A stretch of 64,000 bases of DNA from Diplonema japonicum (lineage: Eukaryota > Euglenozoa > Diplonemea > Diplonemida > Diplonemidae). A program made the translations under genes and the position numbers. This document shows positions 31,370-42,610 of the stretch, piece by piece. The notes under the pieces were generated by a model. The model saw only the letters and a program-made list of their open reading frames with translations, searched no databases and was not told where the DNA came from. Location of the stretch: the NCBI GenBank assembly GCA_964019335.1, contig OZ025659.1:558001-622000 (forward strand), given 5' to 3'. The stretch's first letter is position 1. Every line of letters begins with the position of its first letter.

Positions 31370-32081
31370 ATGGGAAAAGGTAAAAAGCTCTTTGACAGCA
31401 ACTCACAAGTGATAACCCTGCTAACTCTTGTGGTGCAGTTTCTTCACTGTCTTCTCTGCCTGTCGAACTACTTAGATTGGGTGCGGCACCAAGAGGACAA
31501 AATCGGGCTCAGAATTGTACGCCTGTATCTCGCATTGACGATAATTGCAATCATCAGCTTTCTCCTCATCAGCTCTGTTTTCTACATGTGGGCCTGGAGG
31601 TACGCAAGTAGTGAAGAGGCCGCAAAGCGTAGGAGGATCTGGGGCATCGCTATCAATTTGCTTTTTGCAGATTTCCCGCTGTTTTGCACGGAAGTAGACA
31701 TCGTTTGGAACGCTGGCTTTTCCACAGGCCTCCAAGCACTGTCGTTTACGTTCACATGCATATCCTTTGTGTACAGCTCCTTCAGAGTGTGGGTCTTCAC
31801 GATGGTCCGTGTCATTAAGCGTTCTCAGCCCCCTCGCGCGCTTGGTACAGGTGGCTACCCTGGACAAGCCCAAGGTGGAGGTGTTCTGCCTCCAACACCT
31901 CTTGGGGACAACAACAGGCAGTCCATGTATAATATAAGTAAAATACCTTACAATGGAGAGGCCTCGGTGCCTATGCAAACGATCATTAAGGAACAGAACT
32001 CTGAAGGCCCTGAAGCGATCTCCGCTGCTTTGGGTGACGCGGAACCTTCTGATTTGTTCCCTGGAGATCGGGCGGGTATGT

Positions 32082-32156
<75 letters not shown>

Positions 32157-32303
32157 AATCCAGACGGTATCATCCCGCAGACGAACAGGCAGTCTTCTAC
32201 TGCCAACGACTACGGGCAGTCTACCTTCTTGGGAAATGCAGACGGCATCATCCCCGCCAATACCAATTTCTCGCGCCAACCATACAATGTTCAAATCCCT
32301 TGA
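31370..32303 (+). CDS. Four-helix membrane protein, 281 aa, two exons
   Basis: Exons 31370-32075 and 32164-32303. Splicing removes an 88-nt intron that is mostly a 72-base A run; reading through would give a poly-Lys string. Four hydrophobic segments are visible (about 13-33, 47-72, 88-110 and 118-145), followed by a polar cytosolic-type tail rich in Pro, Gly and Asn. The tail contains a repeated phrase ADGIIP/DGIIPQTN on both sides of Gln/Ser-rich sequence. The overall shape resembles small tetraspan proteins (DUF-type), but I cannot assign a family. It starts directly after an A-rich leader. Confidence 0.65.
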
Positions 32304-32610
32304 AAAGGAAAAAAAGGGGGAAGAAAAAAAAAAAAGCCGATATTATAGAATTGAGAGCGGGAAAAAAAGAAAAAAAAAATAGATTTTTTTTTTATCTCCT
32401 TCACCCCCCCTTCCCCCCATTCCATTTTTCACACTTTTTTTTTTTGTAAGCATAATTAGTAGAATTGATACCCCCCCCATTTTATTTTTCTCCCTTTTTT
32501 TTTCCTGCCGTCCCATTTTCTTTTTTTTAGAGTTTTTTTTTAGAGTTTTTTTTTTCCACCATTAAATGCGGGGTGGGAATTCGATTTCGAAGGAGGGGGG
32601 GAACAAAATA
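32304..32610. other. Intergenic, homopolymer-rich
   Basis: A, C and T runs. An in-frame ATG at 32566 lies within it but the leader-proximal ATG at 32611 fits the A-rich start context better. Confidence 0.5.
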
Positions 32611-33306
32611 ATGACGCAACAGGAATTCTTCGTAAACTGCGATGTTGGGAACGCAGAAGCCGTTAAAGGAAATCTGGAGGTGGGTAACTGCAACGTGAAC
32701 GAAGGCAGTGGCGTCGAACAAAGGGTGTGGAACATGGGTTCGACAGGATTGATGCTAGCAGCAAGGGGAGGCCACAGCAAGGTGGTAGAGTTGCTGGTGG
32801 AGCACGGTGCTGATGTGAAACAAGTAGATGCTGAGTTGTGGAATGCACTTCATTACTCAGCCTTCTCTGGACACAAGGATGTATCTGAGATATTACTAGC
32901 CCACGGTACCCCTAGTGACACCAGGACCATGTATGAGAAGGCGACCCCTTTGGACTTCGCGAGCCACAGACGGTTCACAGGGGTTATGAAACTGCTACAC
33001 CCCACCAGCCCGCCCCCTGTTCCATACACTCCCGCTGAGGTGACTTCCATCACCAACAAGGGTTTGCGTAAGATATCAGACCCCCTCCTCCACCGTTACA
33101 AGGTGACGCCTTCCTCCCTAGATGCGTGGAAGGGTTATTTAACCTCCGGGGCGGCTTCTCCTCTATCCATTCCCGCCTTGGACACGCTTTTAAACTCTGA
33201 TGTAACCATACACATGCACCCCACGCACCCTCCCCCTGAGTACCCCCGCACTATTCGTAGGTCGTCCGTCTCGGGGCTGCAACACCTTGTGGTTTGCCTG
33301 CGCTGA
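32611..33306 (+). CDS. Ankyrin-repeat protein, 231 aa
   Basis: Two to three ankyrin repeats occupy residues 5-130. The clearest are GSTGLMLAARGGHSKVVELLVEHGADVKQ and LWNALHYSAFSGHKDVSEILLAHGTPSD, then EKATPLDFASHRRFTGVMKLL. The C-terminal ~100 residues are Pro/Thr rich with no known domain. Ankyrin repeats bind partner proteins, so no specific role can be read. The alternative start at 32566 would add 15 residues. Intronless, 106 bp from the next gene. Confidence 0.8.
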   Translation: MTQQEFFVNCDVGNAEAVKGNLEVGNCNVNEGSGVEQRVWNMGSTGLMLAARGGHSKVVELLVEHGADVKQVDAELWNALHYSAFSGHKDVSEILLAHGTPSDTRTMYEKATPLDFASHRRFTGVMKLLHPTSPPPVPYTPAEVTSITNKGLRKISDPLLHRYKVTPSSLDAWKGYLTSGAASPLSIPALDTLLNSDVTIHMHPTHPPPEYPRTIRRSSVSGLQHLVVCLR

Positions 33307-33412
33307 ATGACGATTCCCCCCCCTTCCCCTAAACTTTTTTTTTATTGATTTGATCTTTTTCGTGCTTTAAAACAAAAAAGAAAAAAATGCAGGGGGAAAA
33401 GGGAGAAAAAAA

Positions 33413-35203
33413 ATGACAGGCCGTCCGTTCAGCGGGAAGGCTAAGAAGGCGCAGCTGCAAGCGAAACGGGCCCAAAAGGCGGAGAAGAAAGACCTTGTGA
33501 TGCAGCGTCTCGAGGAGGAAACGCGGCGTGCGATGGGAGAGCTCGGGTTGGGGGATGACATCAAAGCAGTAGAGGAAGCCGACCGTGAAGGCTTGTCCAC
33601 GAGGAAGGGCGTCAGCTACAAGAACGACAAGCGCAGCGTGTTCAGAAAAGAAGCGAGGGAGGAGGTGGACAAACGGCGAGAACTGGCTCAAATCCCTTAC
33701 GAGGAGAGGGTGTTCGACAAGGGAGTCCAGTTCGAAGGCTGGTGGCCAGGGTGCAGGGTGCCACAGTCTGTCGAAATCCCAATGAGACCACCCTGGGAGG
33801 CCACCGACACCGAAGCACAGATAACCAAGCGAGAAGAAAAATACTTCAAAAAATACATCGAATCCATCGACGCAAGCCACGGAAAAGCCCTGAACATGTT
33901 CGAAAGAAACCTGGAGGTATGGAGACAGCTGTGGAGGGTGTGCGAGATGTCCGACGTCCTTGCAGTCGTCATCGATGCACGACACCCTTTGTTCCATCTA
34001 CCGTCATCCTTGATGAGGTACATTAAAGACGTTTTGAACAAACCCGTGTTTGTGATAATGAACAAGATCGATCTAGTACCCGGTTCGGTAGTGGCGTCGT
34101 GGGAAAAGTATTTACAAGCGTGCTACCCTGACCTAATCGTCGTTAGGTTCACCTGCCACCCGAATCTTGAAACCGTGACTCTTGAGATCAACTCCACACA
34201 GTTCCGTAAGAGGCGGAAACGAGCCGCGAAGCAAAAAGTCAACTACAATGAAAATCCGGAAGAAAGGGAGGAAGAGGACACTTACGACGATGGTAAATCA
34301 TCGGTTACAACAAACACTTCGGGTGACGAGGAGGTTCATGTTGAAGCGTTCAAAGGGGAGAAGAAGTTCGAGGAGGAAGCAAAGCGCGATGTGACCCCTC
34401 ACCAGGAACGCATTGAGGTTCACAAAATGCTCTCCAAGATCATCGAAACCGCCCGCGAGTTGGGGGTAGCTGCAAACGGCAGTGGAAGTACCAGCGTTCT
34501 CGGGCTGGTGGGGCACCCTAACGTGGGGAAATCAAGCTTAGTAAACACATTGAAAGGGGAAAAAGTGGTTTCAACGTCGAGCACAGCGGGGCATACAAAA
34601 CATCTTCAACACATTAGACTGACCCAGGATGTGATGCTATGTGATTGTCCAGGGTTGACATTCCCATCTGTGGGGCTTCCATTGTGTATTCAGGTTTTGA
34701 TGGGTTCTTTTGCTCTGGCGCAGAACAGGGAACCGTACTCGGCTGTTCACTACTTAGGGCAACGGTTGCCGTTGGAGAGGATTTATCACATGCAGAGGCC
34801 GAGGTCTGCTGATCCCGAGGATGGGTGGTCAGGGTGGGCTTTGTGTGAGTCATACGCGGAGAAGAACGGGATGTTTTTGAACCGGGGCAGAGGCATCCCC
34901 GACTGCTACCGTGCGGGGCAGGCCATCATCAAGGAGGCCGTCAATGGTATTCTTGTCTTGTACTTTCTCCCACCCCCCATCGACACCAAGCCCCTTCCCC
35001 CGAAACCGACGCATATTGCTATTACTGATGAAAAAGAAGATACTTCATCGTCCGATGATGGTGGCCTCGTGTCTGGCGATGAGAGCGACACATCTGACGA
35101 TGCCGTGATGACCGGGAACACGTTCGATAGACTGGGCTCCAAGAAAAAGCCGTTTGGTAAACAAAGCGGCGGGAAGAGGGGCGGCGGGAGAAAACGACGG
35201 TGA
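33413..35203 (+). CDS. GNL1: Circularly permuted GTPase, GNL1-like, 596 aa
   Basis: The N-terminus RPFSGKAKKAQLQAKR matches the basic start of GNL1-type proteins. The G motifs are in permuted order typical of the YlqF/YawG family: NKID (about 217-220) comes before the P-loop GHPNVGKSS (about 366) and DCPGLTFP (about 409). An acidic insertion (residues 285-325) and an acidic/basic tail ending KRGGGRKRR follow the family pattern. Relatives LSG1 and GNL2/3 act in 60S maturation, and GNL1 is proposed to act there too. All GTP-binding motifs look intact. Intronless. The stop is 151 bp before the next start. Confidence 0.9.
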   Translation: MTGRPFSGKAKKAQLQAKRAQKAEKKDLVMQRLEEETRRAMGELGLGDDIKAVEEADREGLSTRKGVSYKNDKRSVFRKEAREEVDKRRELAQIPYEERVFDKGVQFEGWWPGCRVPQSVEIPMRPPWEATDTEAQITKREEKYFKKYIESIDASHGKALNMFERNLEVWRQLWRVCEMSDVLAVVIDARHPLFHLPSSLMRYIKDVLNKPVFVIMNKIDLVPGSVVASWEKYLQACYPDLIVVRFTCHPNLETVTLEINSTQFRKRRKRAAKQKVNYNENPEEREEEDTYDDGKSSVTTNTSGDEEVHVEAFKGEKKFEEEAKRDVTPHQERIEVHKMLSKIIETARELGVAANGSGSTSVLGLVGHPNVGKSSLVNTLKGEKVVSTSSTAGHTKHLQHIRLTQDVMLCDCPGLTFPSVGLPLCIQVLMGSFALAQNREPYSAVHYLGQRLPLERIYHMQRPRSADPEDGWSGWALCESYAEKNGMFLNRGRGIPDCYRAGQAIIKEAVNGILVLYFLPPPIDTKPLPPKPTHIAITDEKEDTSSSDDGGLVSGDESDTSDDAVMTGNTFDRLGSKKKPFGKQSGGKRGGGRKRR

Positions 35204-35311
35204 GAAAACAACAACAATTAAAAAAAAAAGTTTTTTTTTTTCCTGGGTACTCACTCACATTTTTTTTCCTCATATTTTGTCTTCTTTTTTTTTTGACCTA
35301 CCAAAACCAGC

Positions 35312-35344
<33 letters not shown>

Positions 35345-35346
35345 AA

Positions 35347-35361
35347 ATGGCAGAATGCTAG
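35347..35361 (+). promoter_or_regulatory. Four-codon upstream ORF overlapping the next start
   Basis: ATG GCA GAA TGC TAG begins 8 bases before the presumed start at 35355 and ends inside that gene in another frame. Its ATG has the better A-rich context (AAGAAAATGG). Ribosomes would need leaky scanning or reinitiation to make the long protein, or the annotated start is wrong. Confidence 0.45.
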
Positions 35362-36791
35362 CACAGGCTCATTGGAATGAGGAACGCAGCGTTCGGAAGG
35401 CAGCTGCGAAGAAGTCCGTGAGCCAAGCAAAGTCGAATAGAAAAATCGAGTCGTTGAGCTTGTGGGAGCTGGTGGTGCTGAAGAAATTCGAGTTCGGTCG
35501 AAACGTCAACTGCGGGAAGAGGGAGATCTCTAGCTGGTGCGTGAAACGCCTGCAAACATGGCAGAAGAACGGGTGCGAAAAAGAACTCCGGTGGGAGGCA
35601 CTGCGAGTGAAGCTCATCAGCAACTACGAAATAAACGGGGTCTTAGTCCAGCAGACGATCACCTCCCGTGAGACATTCGACTTATGTGGGTCCAGAACAC
35701 CAGTCGATCCTACATGGTCTGACGGGTTGCTGCCATCTCCACCCTTGCTGCGAGAGGTCTTCAGCATCTGGGCGGTTTTACCGAAAAGCCCTCCAACGAT
35801 ACTGACAAGGGGCGTGTACTTCTGGTTTTTTCAATGTCTCGCGGAGAAGCTTCTCCCGGGAATCCTAACAGATGAAGTCAAGGTGCTATTGGTACGCGAC
35901 TGGGCGTCGGACATAGAAACCGGTCAAAGTGAAGGGCTGTCTTTGCAGATGTTCCAGAAGTCCTTGATCAAGATCACAGCGGTAATGTGCGAGACTGGGA
36001 CCCTCTCCGAGGCGGCGCGATTTGTCAGCACCATGCGGTGTGTCATACTGTCGAAAGGGCCTCCGTCGGACAACCTCCCTTACTATACTCAGTTCGATAT
36101 TGAACCAGGAGCATTGAAGAAGGCCGTCCACACGCTTCTCCTCCCCTTGAAGACTGTACCCATTCAACCCGCGTTAGTTTCAACAATCGCAGCACGATGT
36201 GTGTTGGTTGCGTCGGACCCTTGCTCGGAAGATGTGATGCGGTTGTGGGAGACTGAGGTTCGTTTGAACGGTGCTGTGAAGGCAGTCAAGGATAAGTCGC
36301 TGGCGTTGTCGTTGAAGATAGAGAGTGCTGTGTCGCATTCACCATTGCGTGTTGGGAAAACTGTTAAGGGTCGTGTTGTTCTGGAAAACGGTCTCGGAAC
36401 CAGTTGCCCGTTGCCGGACTTGGTCCCGTTTTGCTTCAACACCTCTTGGAGGCGGCTGACCAAGTTCTGCGTGCGGTCGAGGAGTTCGACTGTTTCGCGA
36501 AAACCGTCCCGTCAAGCGGCTGACATGGACGGGGGGGACCATACCCCGCAGTTCTTCTTCAGATCACGGGATCATTTTCTGTCGAACCGGCGGTTGCCCC
36601 CAATCGAGTCATGTGCGCGAGCAGACTCGCCTGCAACGCCGAAAAATCGGGGGAAATACGAGGTTGCGGTCGCCCCGCGTTGTGATAGCCCTTCTTCGTC
36701 GTCATTTCTACCGATGACTTTCCGGCACACACCGTCACCATTTGGCCCCATGGGGAGGGTTGTCCCTGTACGGGCCGCGGTTCATGGGTGA
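35355..36791 (+). CDS. Unrecognised protein, 478 aa
   Basis: A long single-exon frame with ordinary composition: basic helical N-terminus (ERSVRKAAAKKSVSQAKSNRKIESL), a mostly alpha-helical middle (residues 60-350) and a Ser/Pro/Arg-rich tail (360-478). There is no signal peptide, membrane span or motif I know. I start at ATG 35355 because the frame upstream consists of Lys/Phe homopolymer. A short overlapping upstream ORF precedes it. Real coding is supported by length, the absence of low complexity and its tight fit between GNL1 and the QPRTase gene. Function unknown. Confidence 0.6.
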   Translation: MLAQAHWNEERSVRKAAAKKSVSQAKSNRKIESLSLWELVVLKKFEFGRNVNCGKREISSWCVKRLQTWQKNGCEKELRWEALRVKLISNYEINGVLVQQTITSRETFDLCGSRTPVDPTWSDGLLPSPPLLREVFSIWAVLPKSPPTILTRGVYFWFFQCLAEKLLPGILTDEVKVLLVRDWASDIETGQSEGLSLQMFQKSLIKITAVMCETGTLSEAARFVSTMRCVILSKGPPSDNLPYYTQFDIEPGALKKAVHTLLLPLKTVPIQPALVSTIAARCVLVASDPCSEDVMRLWETEVRLNGAVKAVKDKSLALSLKIESAVSHSPLRVGKTVKGRVVLENGLGTSCPLPDLVPFCFNTSWRRLTKFCVRSRSSTVSRKPSRQAADMDGGDHTPQFFFRSRDHFLSNRRLPPIESCARADSPATPKNRGKYEVAVAPRCDSPSSSSFLPMTFRHTPSPFGPMGRVVPVRAAVHG

Positions 36792-36899
36792 GAAAAAGTG
36801 GTTTACACCGCTTTCCGATTTTTTTCTTCTTTTTTTGTAACGCTGTTTCGAATGTAAATGCCCCACAGGTCACCTTTTATTTTATTTGTTTCTCTTGCA
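36792..36899 (+). promoter_or_regulatory. 108-bp gap with pyrimidine tract and CACAG
   Basis: T-rich sequence followed by TGCCCCACAG ending at 36868, 31 bases before the ATG of the QPRTase gene. It is arranged like the gap before eIF3a, so a splice acceptor (trans or 5'-UTR) is possible. Confidence 0.35.
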
Positions 36900-37772
36900 A
36901 TGGCGCGCTCCCTGCTTCCCCCTATCGGCGACGTTGTGTCGGAATGGATCAAACACGACATCCCGTCGTTCGATGTAGGCGGTCTGGTGGTCGGCGAGAA
37001 AGAGAACACTGCTGTGTTCTGGGGGAAAAGCACAATGGTGACGGCGGGCTACCCATTCGTGGAGGAAATTTTCAAATACGTAGGCTGCAAGGTTACCTGG
37101 TTTGTGGAGGAAGGCACGTTGGTTGAAGGGTCCGGAAGCAACAAAATAAGGCTCGGAGAGGTGACGGGCCCCGTCTACAGGGTGCTTCAAGGCGAGAGGA
37201 CTGCACTAGAGGTGCTCACAAGGTGCTCCGCTGTTGCGTACCAAACACATCTCGCAGTGAAGATCGCAAAAGAGCACGGATGGAAGGGAAGGATCGCCGC
37301 GACTAGAAAAACAACCCCTGGAACCTTCAGGCTTGTGGAGAAATACGGTGTTCTGGTCGGTGGTGGCGACACACACAGGTATTCCCTCAGTGCGATGACA
37401 ATGCTGAAGGACAACCATGTAGATGCTGCTGGTGGTATTACCGCAGCAGTGCACCAAGCCAAACGCGCTGGCGGGTTCTCCATGAAGGTTGAAGTTGAAG
37501 CCCGCAACCCTGACGAGGCACACGAAGCCTGCAGAGCCGGGGCCGACGTTGTTATGCTTGACAACTTCACCCCTGCTACCCTTGCCCAGCACGCGCTTCA
37601 ATTCAAAAAGGCCTACCCACATGTCATCTTCGAGGTGTCGGGCGGCATCACGCATAAAACCGTTTCCACCTACCTCATCGACGGGCTCGACATTCTGTCC
37701 ATGGGGTGCCTCACCCACGGACCACCATCGGTTGACGTCTCGCTTAAGATTAAGAAGCCGTCGAAGCTTTAA
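36900..37772 (+). CDS. QPRT: Nicotinate-nucleotide pyrophosphorylase (quinolinate phosphoribosyltransferase), 290 aa
   Basis: Converts quinolinate and PRPP to nicotinate mononucleotide in de novo NAD synthesis. Family features are complete: N-terminal alpha/beta domain ([20 protein letters not shown]), [16 protein letters not shown] (98-113), [15 protein letters not shown] (136-150), [16 protein letters not shown] (158-173), [11 protein letters not shown] and ADVVMLDNF, and FEVSGGI near the end. Substrate-binding Arg, Lys and His residues are present. The length matches bacterial and mammalian enzymes. An in-frame ATG at 36858 would add 14 hydrophobic residues (PFILFVSLA), possibly a targeting extension, but the second ATG matches the family start. 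Intronless. Confidence 0.95.
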   Translation: MARSLLPPIGDVVSEWIKHDIPSFDVGGLVVGEKENTAVFWGKSTMVTAGYPFVEEIFKYVGCKVTWFVEEGTLVEGSGSNKIRLGEVTGPVYRVLQGERTALEVLTRCSAVAYQTHLAVKIAKEHGWKGRIAATRKTTPGTFRLVEKYGVLVGGGDTHRYSLSAMTMLKDNHVDAAGGITAAVHQAKRAGGFSMKVEVEARNPDEAHEACRAGADVVMLDNFTPATLAQHALQFKKAYPHVIFEVSGGITHKTVSTYLIDGLDILSMGCLTHGPPSVDVSLKIKKPSKL

Positions 37773-37903
37773 AATTTGGACAGAAGAGAAAACAAAACAA
37801 AAAAAAAAGTGTGTCAGTTATGGGTTTTTTTTTTTTCTCTCTCTTCCCTTCCCCACTGGTTAGTTCTTTTAGAAGGAATAAAAAAAGAAGGGGGGGGGAA
37901 AAA

Positions 37904-38591
37904 ATGCCGGAGGTTGAGAAACGGAAACTAGAAGACGGAGCGGGGCAGGATACAGAGGAGGCGAAGAAAGCGAAGACAACGGAGCCGAACCCTGTTGTGT
38001 TTTTCGACATTACGATCGGTGGGGTGGCGCAGGGCCGGGTGAAGATGGAGCTGTTTGCCGATATTGTCCCCAAGACAGCAGAGAACTTCAGACAGCTGTG
38101 CACCGGAGAGCTGCGGGATAAGAACTCAGGAAAACCCTTGGGGTACAAGGGGTGTGTTTTCCACAGGGTGATAAAGGACTTTATGATACAGTCCGGGGAT
38201 TTCGTGAACGTATGTATTTCCTTTTCCTTTTCTCATCCCCCCCCTACAGCATGACGGCACAGGAGGTTTCAGCATCTACGGTGACAACTTTGGTGATGAG
38301 AATTTCAGTACTAAACATACCGAGCCTGGTCTTCTCTCCATGGCTAACTCTGGGCCCGACACGAACGGGTCGCAATTTTTCATCACTTGCTCTAAGACAG
38401 ACTGGTTGGATGACAAGCACGTGGTTTTTGGTAAGGTCGTTGATGGGTATGCTGCGAGGGGAAATGAAAGAAAAAAAAAAAAAAAAAAAAAAAAAAGAAT
38501 GATCACTGTCCGCAAGGTGGAAAACATCACAGTAGAGGGGAAGAAACAACCGAAGCTGCCCTGCGTCATTTCGGAGTGCGGTGAGATGTAA
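37904..38591 (+). CDS. PPIH: Cyclophilin H-like peptidyl-prolyl isomerase, 198 aa, three exons
   Basis: Exons 37904-38209, 38250-38446 and 38498-38591. A Lys/Glu-rich N-terminus is followed by a complete cyclophilin domain: [85 protein letters not shown]. The catalytic Arg (FHRVI) and FFIT are present. The end, [22 protein letters not shown], matches the C-terminus of cyclophilin H, a U4/U6-U5 tri-snRNP partner. Reading through intron 2 would insert a poly-Lys string; splicing restores the family sequence exactly, which validates a 3' splice site preceded only by A residues. Active proline isomerase expected, nuclear. Confidence 0.93.
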
Positions 38592-38711
38592 AGTGGGGAG
38601 GGAAAAAAAAAAGTAGTTTGTTGGGAATTTCCCTCCTTCCCCCCCCTCCCTTCCTCGTCCATGTTTAAAACATGTTTTTGGCAAAAGGGAGAGAGAACAA
38701 AAAAAAAAAAA

Positions 38712-39456
38712 ATGCCGCCGAAAAAAGATGGGAAGAAAAAACAAAAAGGATTGAAGGTATGCACAATATATATATTTTCTTTCTCCACTTTATTCAGAAT
38801 TTAGTGTTGGAACCTGGTGAAGACTTAAGAATGGATCCATTGGAGCTGAGGGATATGCAAATCTCAAGGGCGAATTTGAAGGTTTTTAAAAAGAAAAAAG
38901 GAAAAAAAAAGTTCACAAACAGAAAGAATGTCTTGAAGAGGAATACGTTGTTCGGCGAAACCTTCGCACCGAAGCACACCAGGAAGAGCAAGAGCTTCGG
39001 GAGCGGAAAGAACAGTTAGAAGCTGACTACAAGGCGCAGAAGGACGAGCGGTACGATATCATAAGTGACTTCACGCGGCAAAACAAATCCATGCAAGATG
39101 AGCTCATCATAAGAATCAACGATTTGGAAAGCACAATCTGCGATTTGAAGGACCAGTTGGAACTATCCAAGATAGCTCTGCACGAGATCAAGAACGACAA
39201 AGATCAGCAAATCAAGCAAAAGGAGAAGGAAATAGATGAACAAGCGGAGAAGATGGAGGACATGTCACAGGAGTTCCACGCCATGCTTCAGGAGACACTT
39301 GAGAAGATGAACGAGAGGATTGACGAGAAGCACAAGGACAGCCAAGAGGTCCCCCAGTCCGAGGAACAAGACGCCGAGCAAACCTCACCAAAGGATGAGG
39401 ACGGCAGCAACCCCCCAGAACCAGAGGGCGACGACGCCCCGCCATCTCCCCAATAA
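38712..39456 (+). CDS. DRC12: DRC12/CCDC153-like coiled-coil protein, 220 aa, three exons
   Basis: Exons 38712-38756, 38798-38881 and 38923-39456. The start MPPKKDGKKKQKGLK and the single long coiled coil (about 45-165, CLEEEYVVRRNLRTEAHQEE onward, DYKAQKDERYDIISDFTRQ, QELDLQKEK-type repeats) match the dynein regulatory complex protein CCDC153/DRC12 in start, length and helix pattern. The tail is acidic and Pro-rich. The nexin-dynein regulatory complex links axonemal doublets, so this supports a motile flagellum. It is followed at once by beta-tubulin and the MORN gene. Assignment rests on N-terminus and layout, not on a unique motif. Confidence 0.65.
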
Positions 39457-39486
39457 CACCCATATTTTTTTTTTTCATGTGAATAG

Positions 39487-40950
<1,464 letters not shown>

Positions 40951-41334
40951 ATGCCCCCCCCCCCCCCCCCCCCTTCTACAAATATAAAAGAGAATAAAAA
41001 AAACAACAATGAAATAACCAAGTAAGGGTTCTCTGTCCCACACCCCCTCCCCCAAGGTCGAAGTGTTTTTTAGAAATTCCTGATACCTCGACTGGCGCAC
41101 CACTTGTTACCTCTCTCTTTTTTTCTTTCTTTTTCCCTTCTCTTTTTTTTCTTCTCTTTTATGATGTATCATCCCTATCCCTCCCCCTTTTTTTTCACCC
41201 CTTTTTTCTTTGTTTACCCCCCCCCCCCCCCCCCATACCACTAAACCAAACCGTTCAAAAAACACCTAAAAAAAAGAAAGGCAAAAAAAAAAGAGGGGCT
41301 TTTTGTTTTCGTTCTCTTTTTTTTTTTTATCAAA
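40951..41334. other. Intergenic, C and T runs
   Basis: Begins with a C18-type run right after the tubulin stop, then pyrimidine tracts. No gene is seen. Confidence 0.55.
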
Positions 41335-41686
41335 ATGATGTACACTGGAGAAATTGAGAATGGCCAGATGCATGGCAAGGGGACGCTGGTGTACCCGAAC
41401 AACGAAAAGGTATCCTTTTTTTTTTTTTTTTATTTTCCGAATTCTTTTTTAAAAAAAACCCCTCTCCCAACAGTACGAAGGGGATTGGGTGTACGGGAAA
41501 CGCCATGGCCACGGTACATACTACTACGCAGACGGCAGCACATACGAAGGGGAATGGGTGGACGACAAAGTGCACAACAAAGGAACATGCGTCTACGCAA
41601 GCGGAAACAAGTACCTGGGTGAATGGAGCTACGGGAAAATAAACGGAAAAGGTTCCCTATACTACGCAGACGGCGACAGGTAAGAC

Positions 41687-41717
<31 letters not shown>

Positions 41718-42610
41718 AGATACGAGGGCGAATGGAAAGACGGGAAAATGCATAACAAGGGCACTTACTACTACAGCAACGGTGACAAATACGAAGGAGA
41801 ATGGCGGGAAGACAAAAGACACGGAAAAGGTGTCGTGACCTACGCAGGGCCTAACGGGACCGTCCAAGAGAAGTACGAGGGCGACTGGGTGGAGGGGAAA
41901 ATGCACGGGTGGGGGAAATACTTCTACGCCGACGCTGGGTATGCACCAACCCATTTTTTTTAACATTATTATTTAAAACTCTCAGCGTGTACGAGGGTGA
42001 GTGGGCAGACGGTAAAATGCACGGTAAGGGTGTCTACGTCTTCCCCAACGGCAACAAGTACGACGGTGAATGGGTCGACGATGTCAAAGAAGGATACGGC
42101 AACCTCACCTACGTGAACGGCGAAAGGTACGAAGGCTACTGGAGGGACGACAAAGCCCACGGCAAGGGAACAGTATGACAAAAAAAAAAAAAAAAAAAGA
42201 AATTCCAAAAATTCTAACAGCTTACATACATCCACGGTGACAAATACGTCGGCGACTGGGTTGCGGGGAAGAAACATGGACAAGGAACCCTCACCTACGC
42301 TAACGGAGACACCTATGAGGGCGAATGGAGAAACGACTCCGCCAGTGGTTACGGCATTCTAACCTACGCCAACGGTTGCAGGTACCAGGGCAACTGGATG
42401 GACGATCGTAGAAATGGGGAAGGTCTGCTCTCGTTGCCGGATGGGTCTATCTATGAAGGTGGTTGGGTCAATGGGAAGAAAGAAGGAAAAGCAACTATCA
42501 CGCTTCCTGATGGCTCCCGTTTTGCCGGACCTTTCAAGGACGGGCGTATTGTTGGTCCTGGTGAATTCGTTCTTTCCCCCGAATCGGACTTGAATAACCC
42601 TGATTATTAG
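41335..42610 (+). CDS. MORN-repeat protein, 15 repeats, 358 aa, five exons
   Basis: Exons 41335-41409, 41474-41679, 41720-41938, 41986-42172 and 42221-42610. Almost the whole protein is 15 tandem MORN units of about 23 residues ([19 protein letters not shown] pattern). The last two are degenerate ([16 protein letters not shown]). Three of four introns fall at repeat borders. MORN arrays bind membranes or act as scaffolds; in flagellates they occur in radial-spoke heads (RSPH1, RSPH10) and basal-body or collar structures. With DRC12 and tubulin just upstream an axonemal role is plausible, but it cannot be assigned to a specific RSPH. Alternative start: ATG at 41338. Confidence 0.85.

Noticed and set aside
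32083-32154. Poly-Lys coding stretch
   Set aside because: Intronic A run; the exon phases match if it is removed.
41410-42220. MORN region as several small separate genes
   Set aside because: GT-AG introns join the pieces in frame and restore the repeat register.
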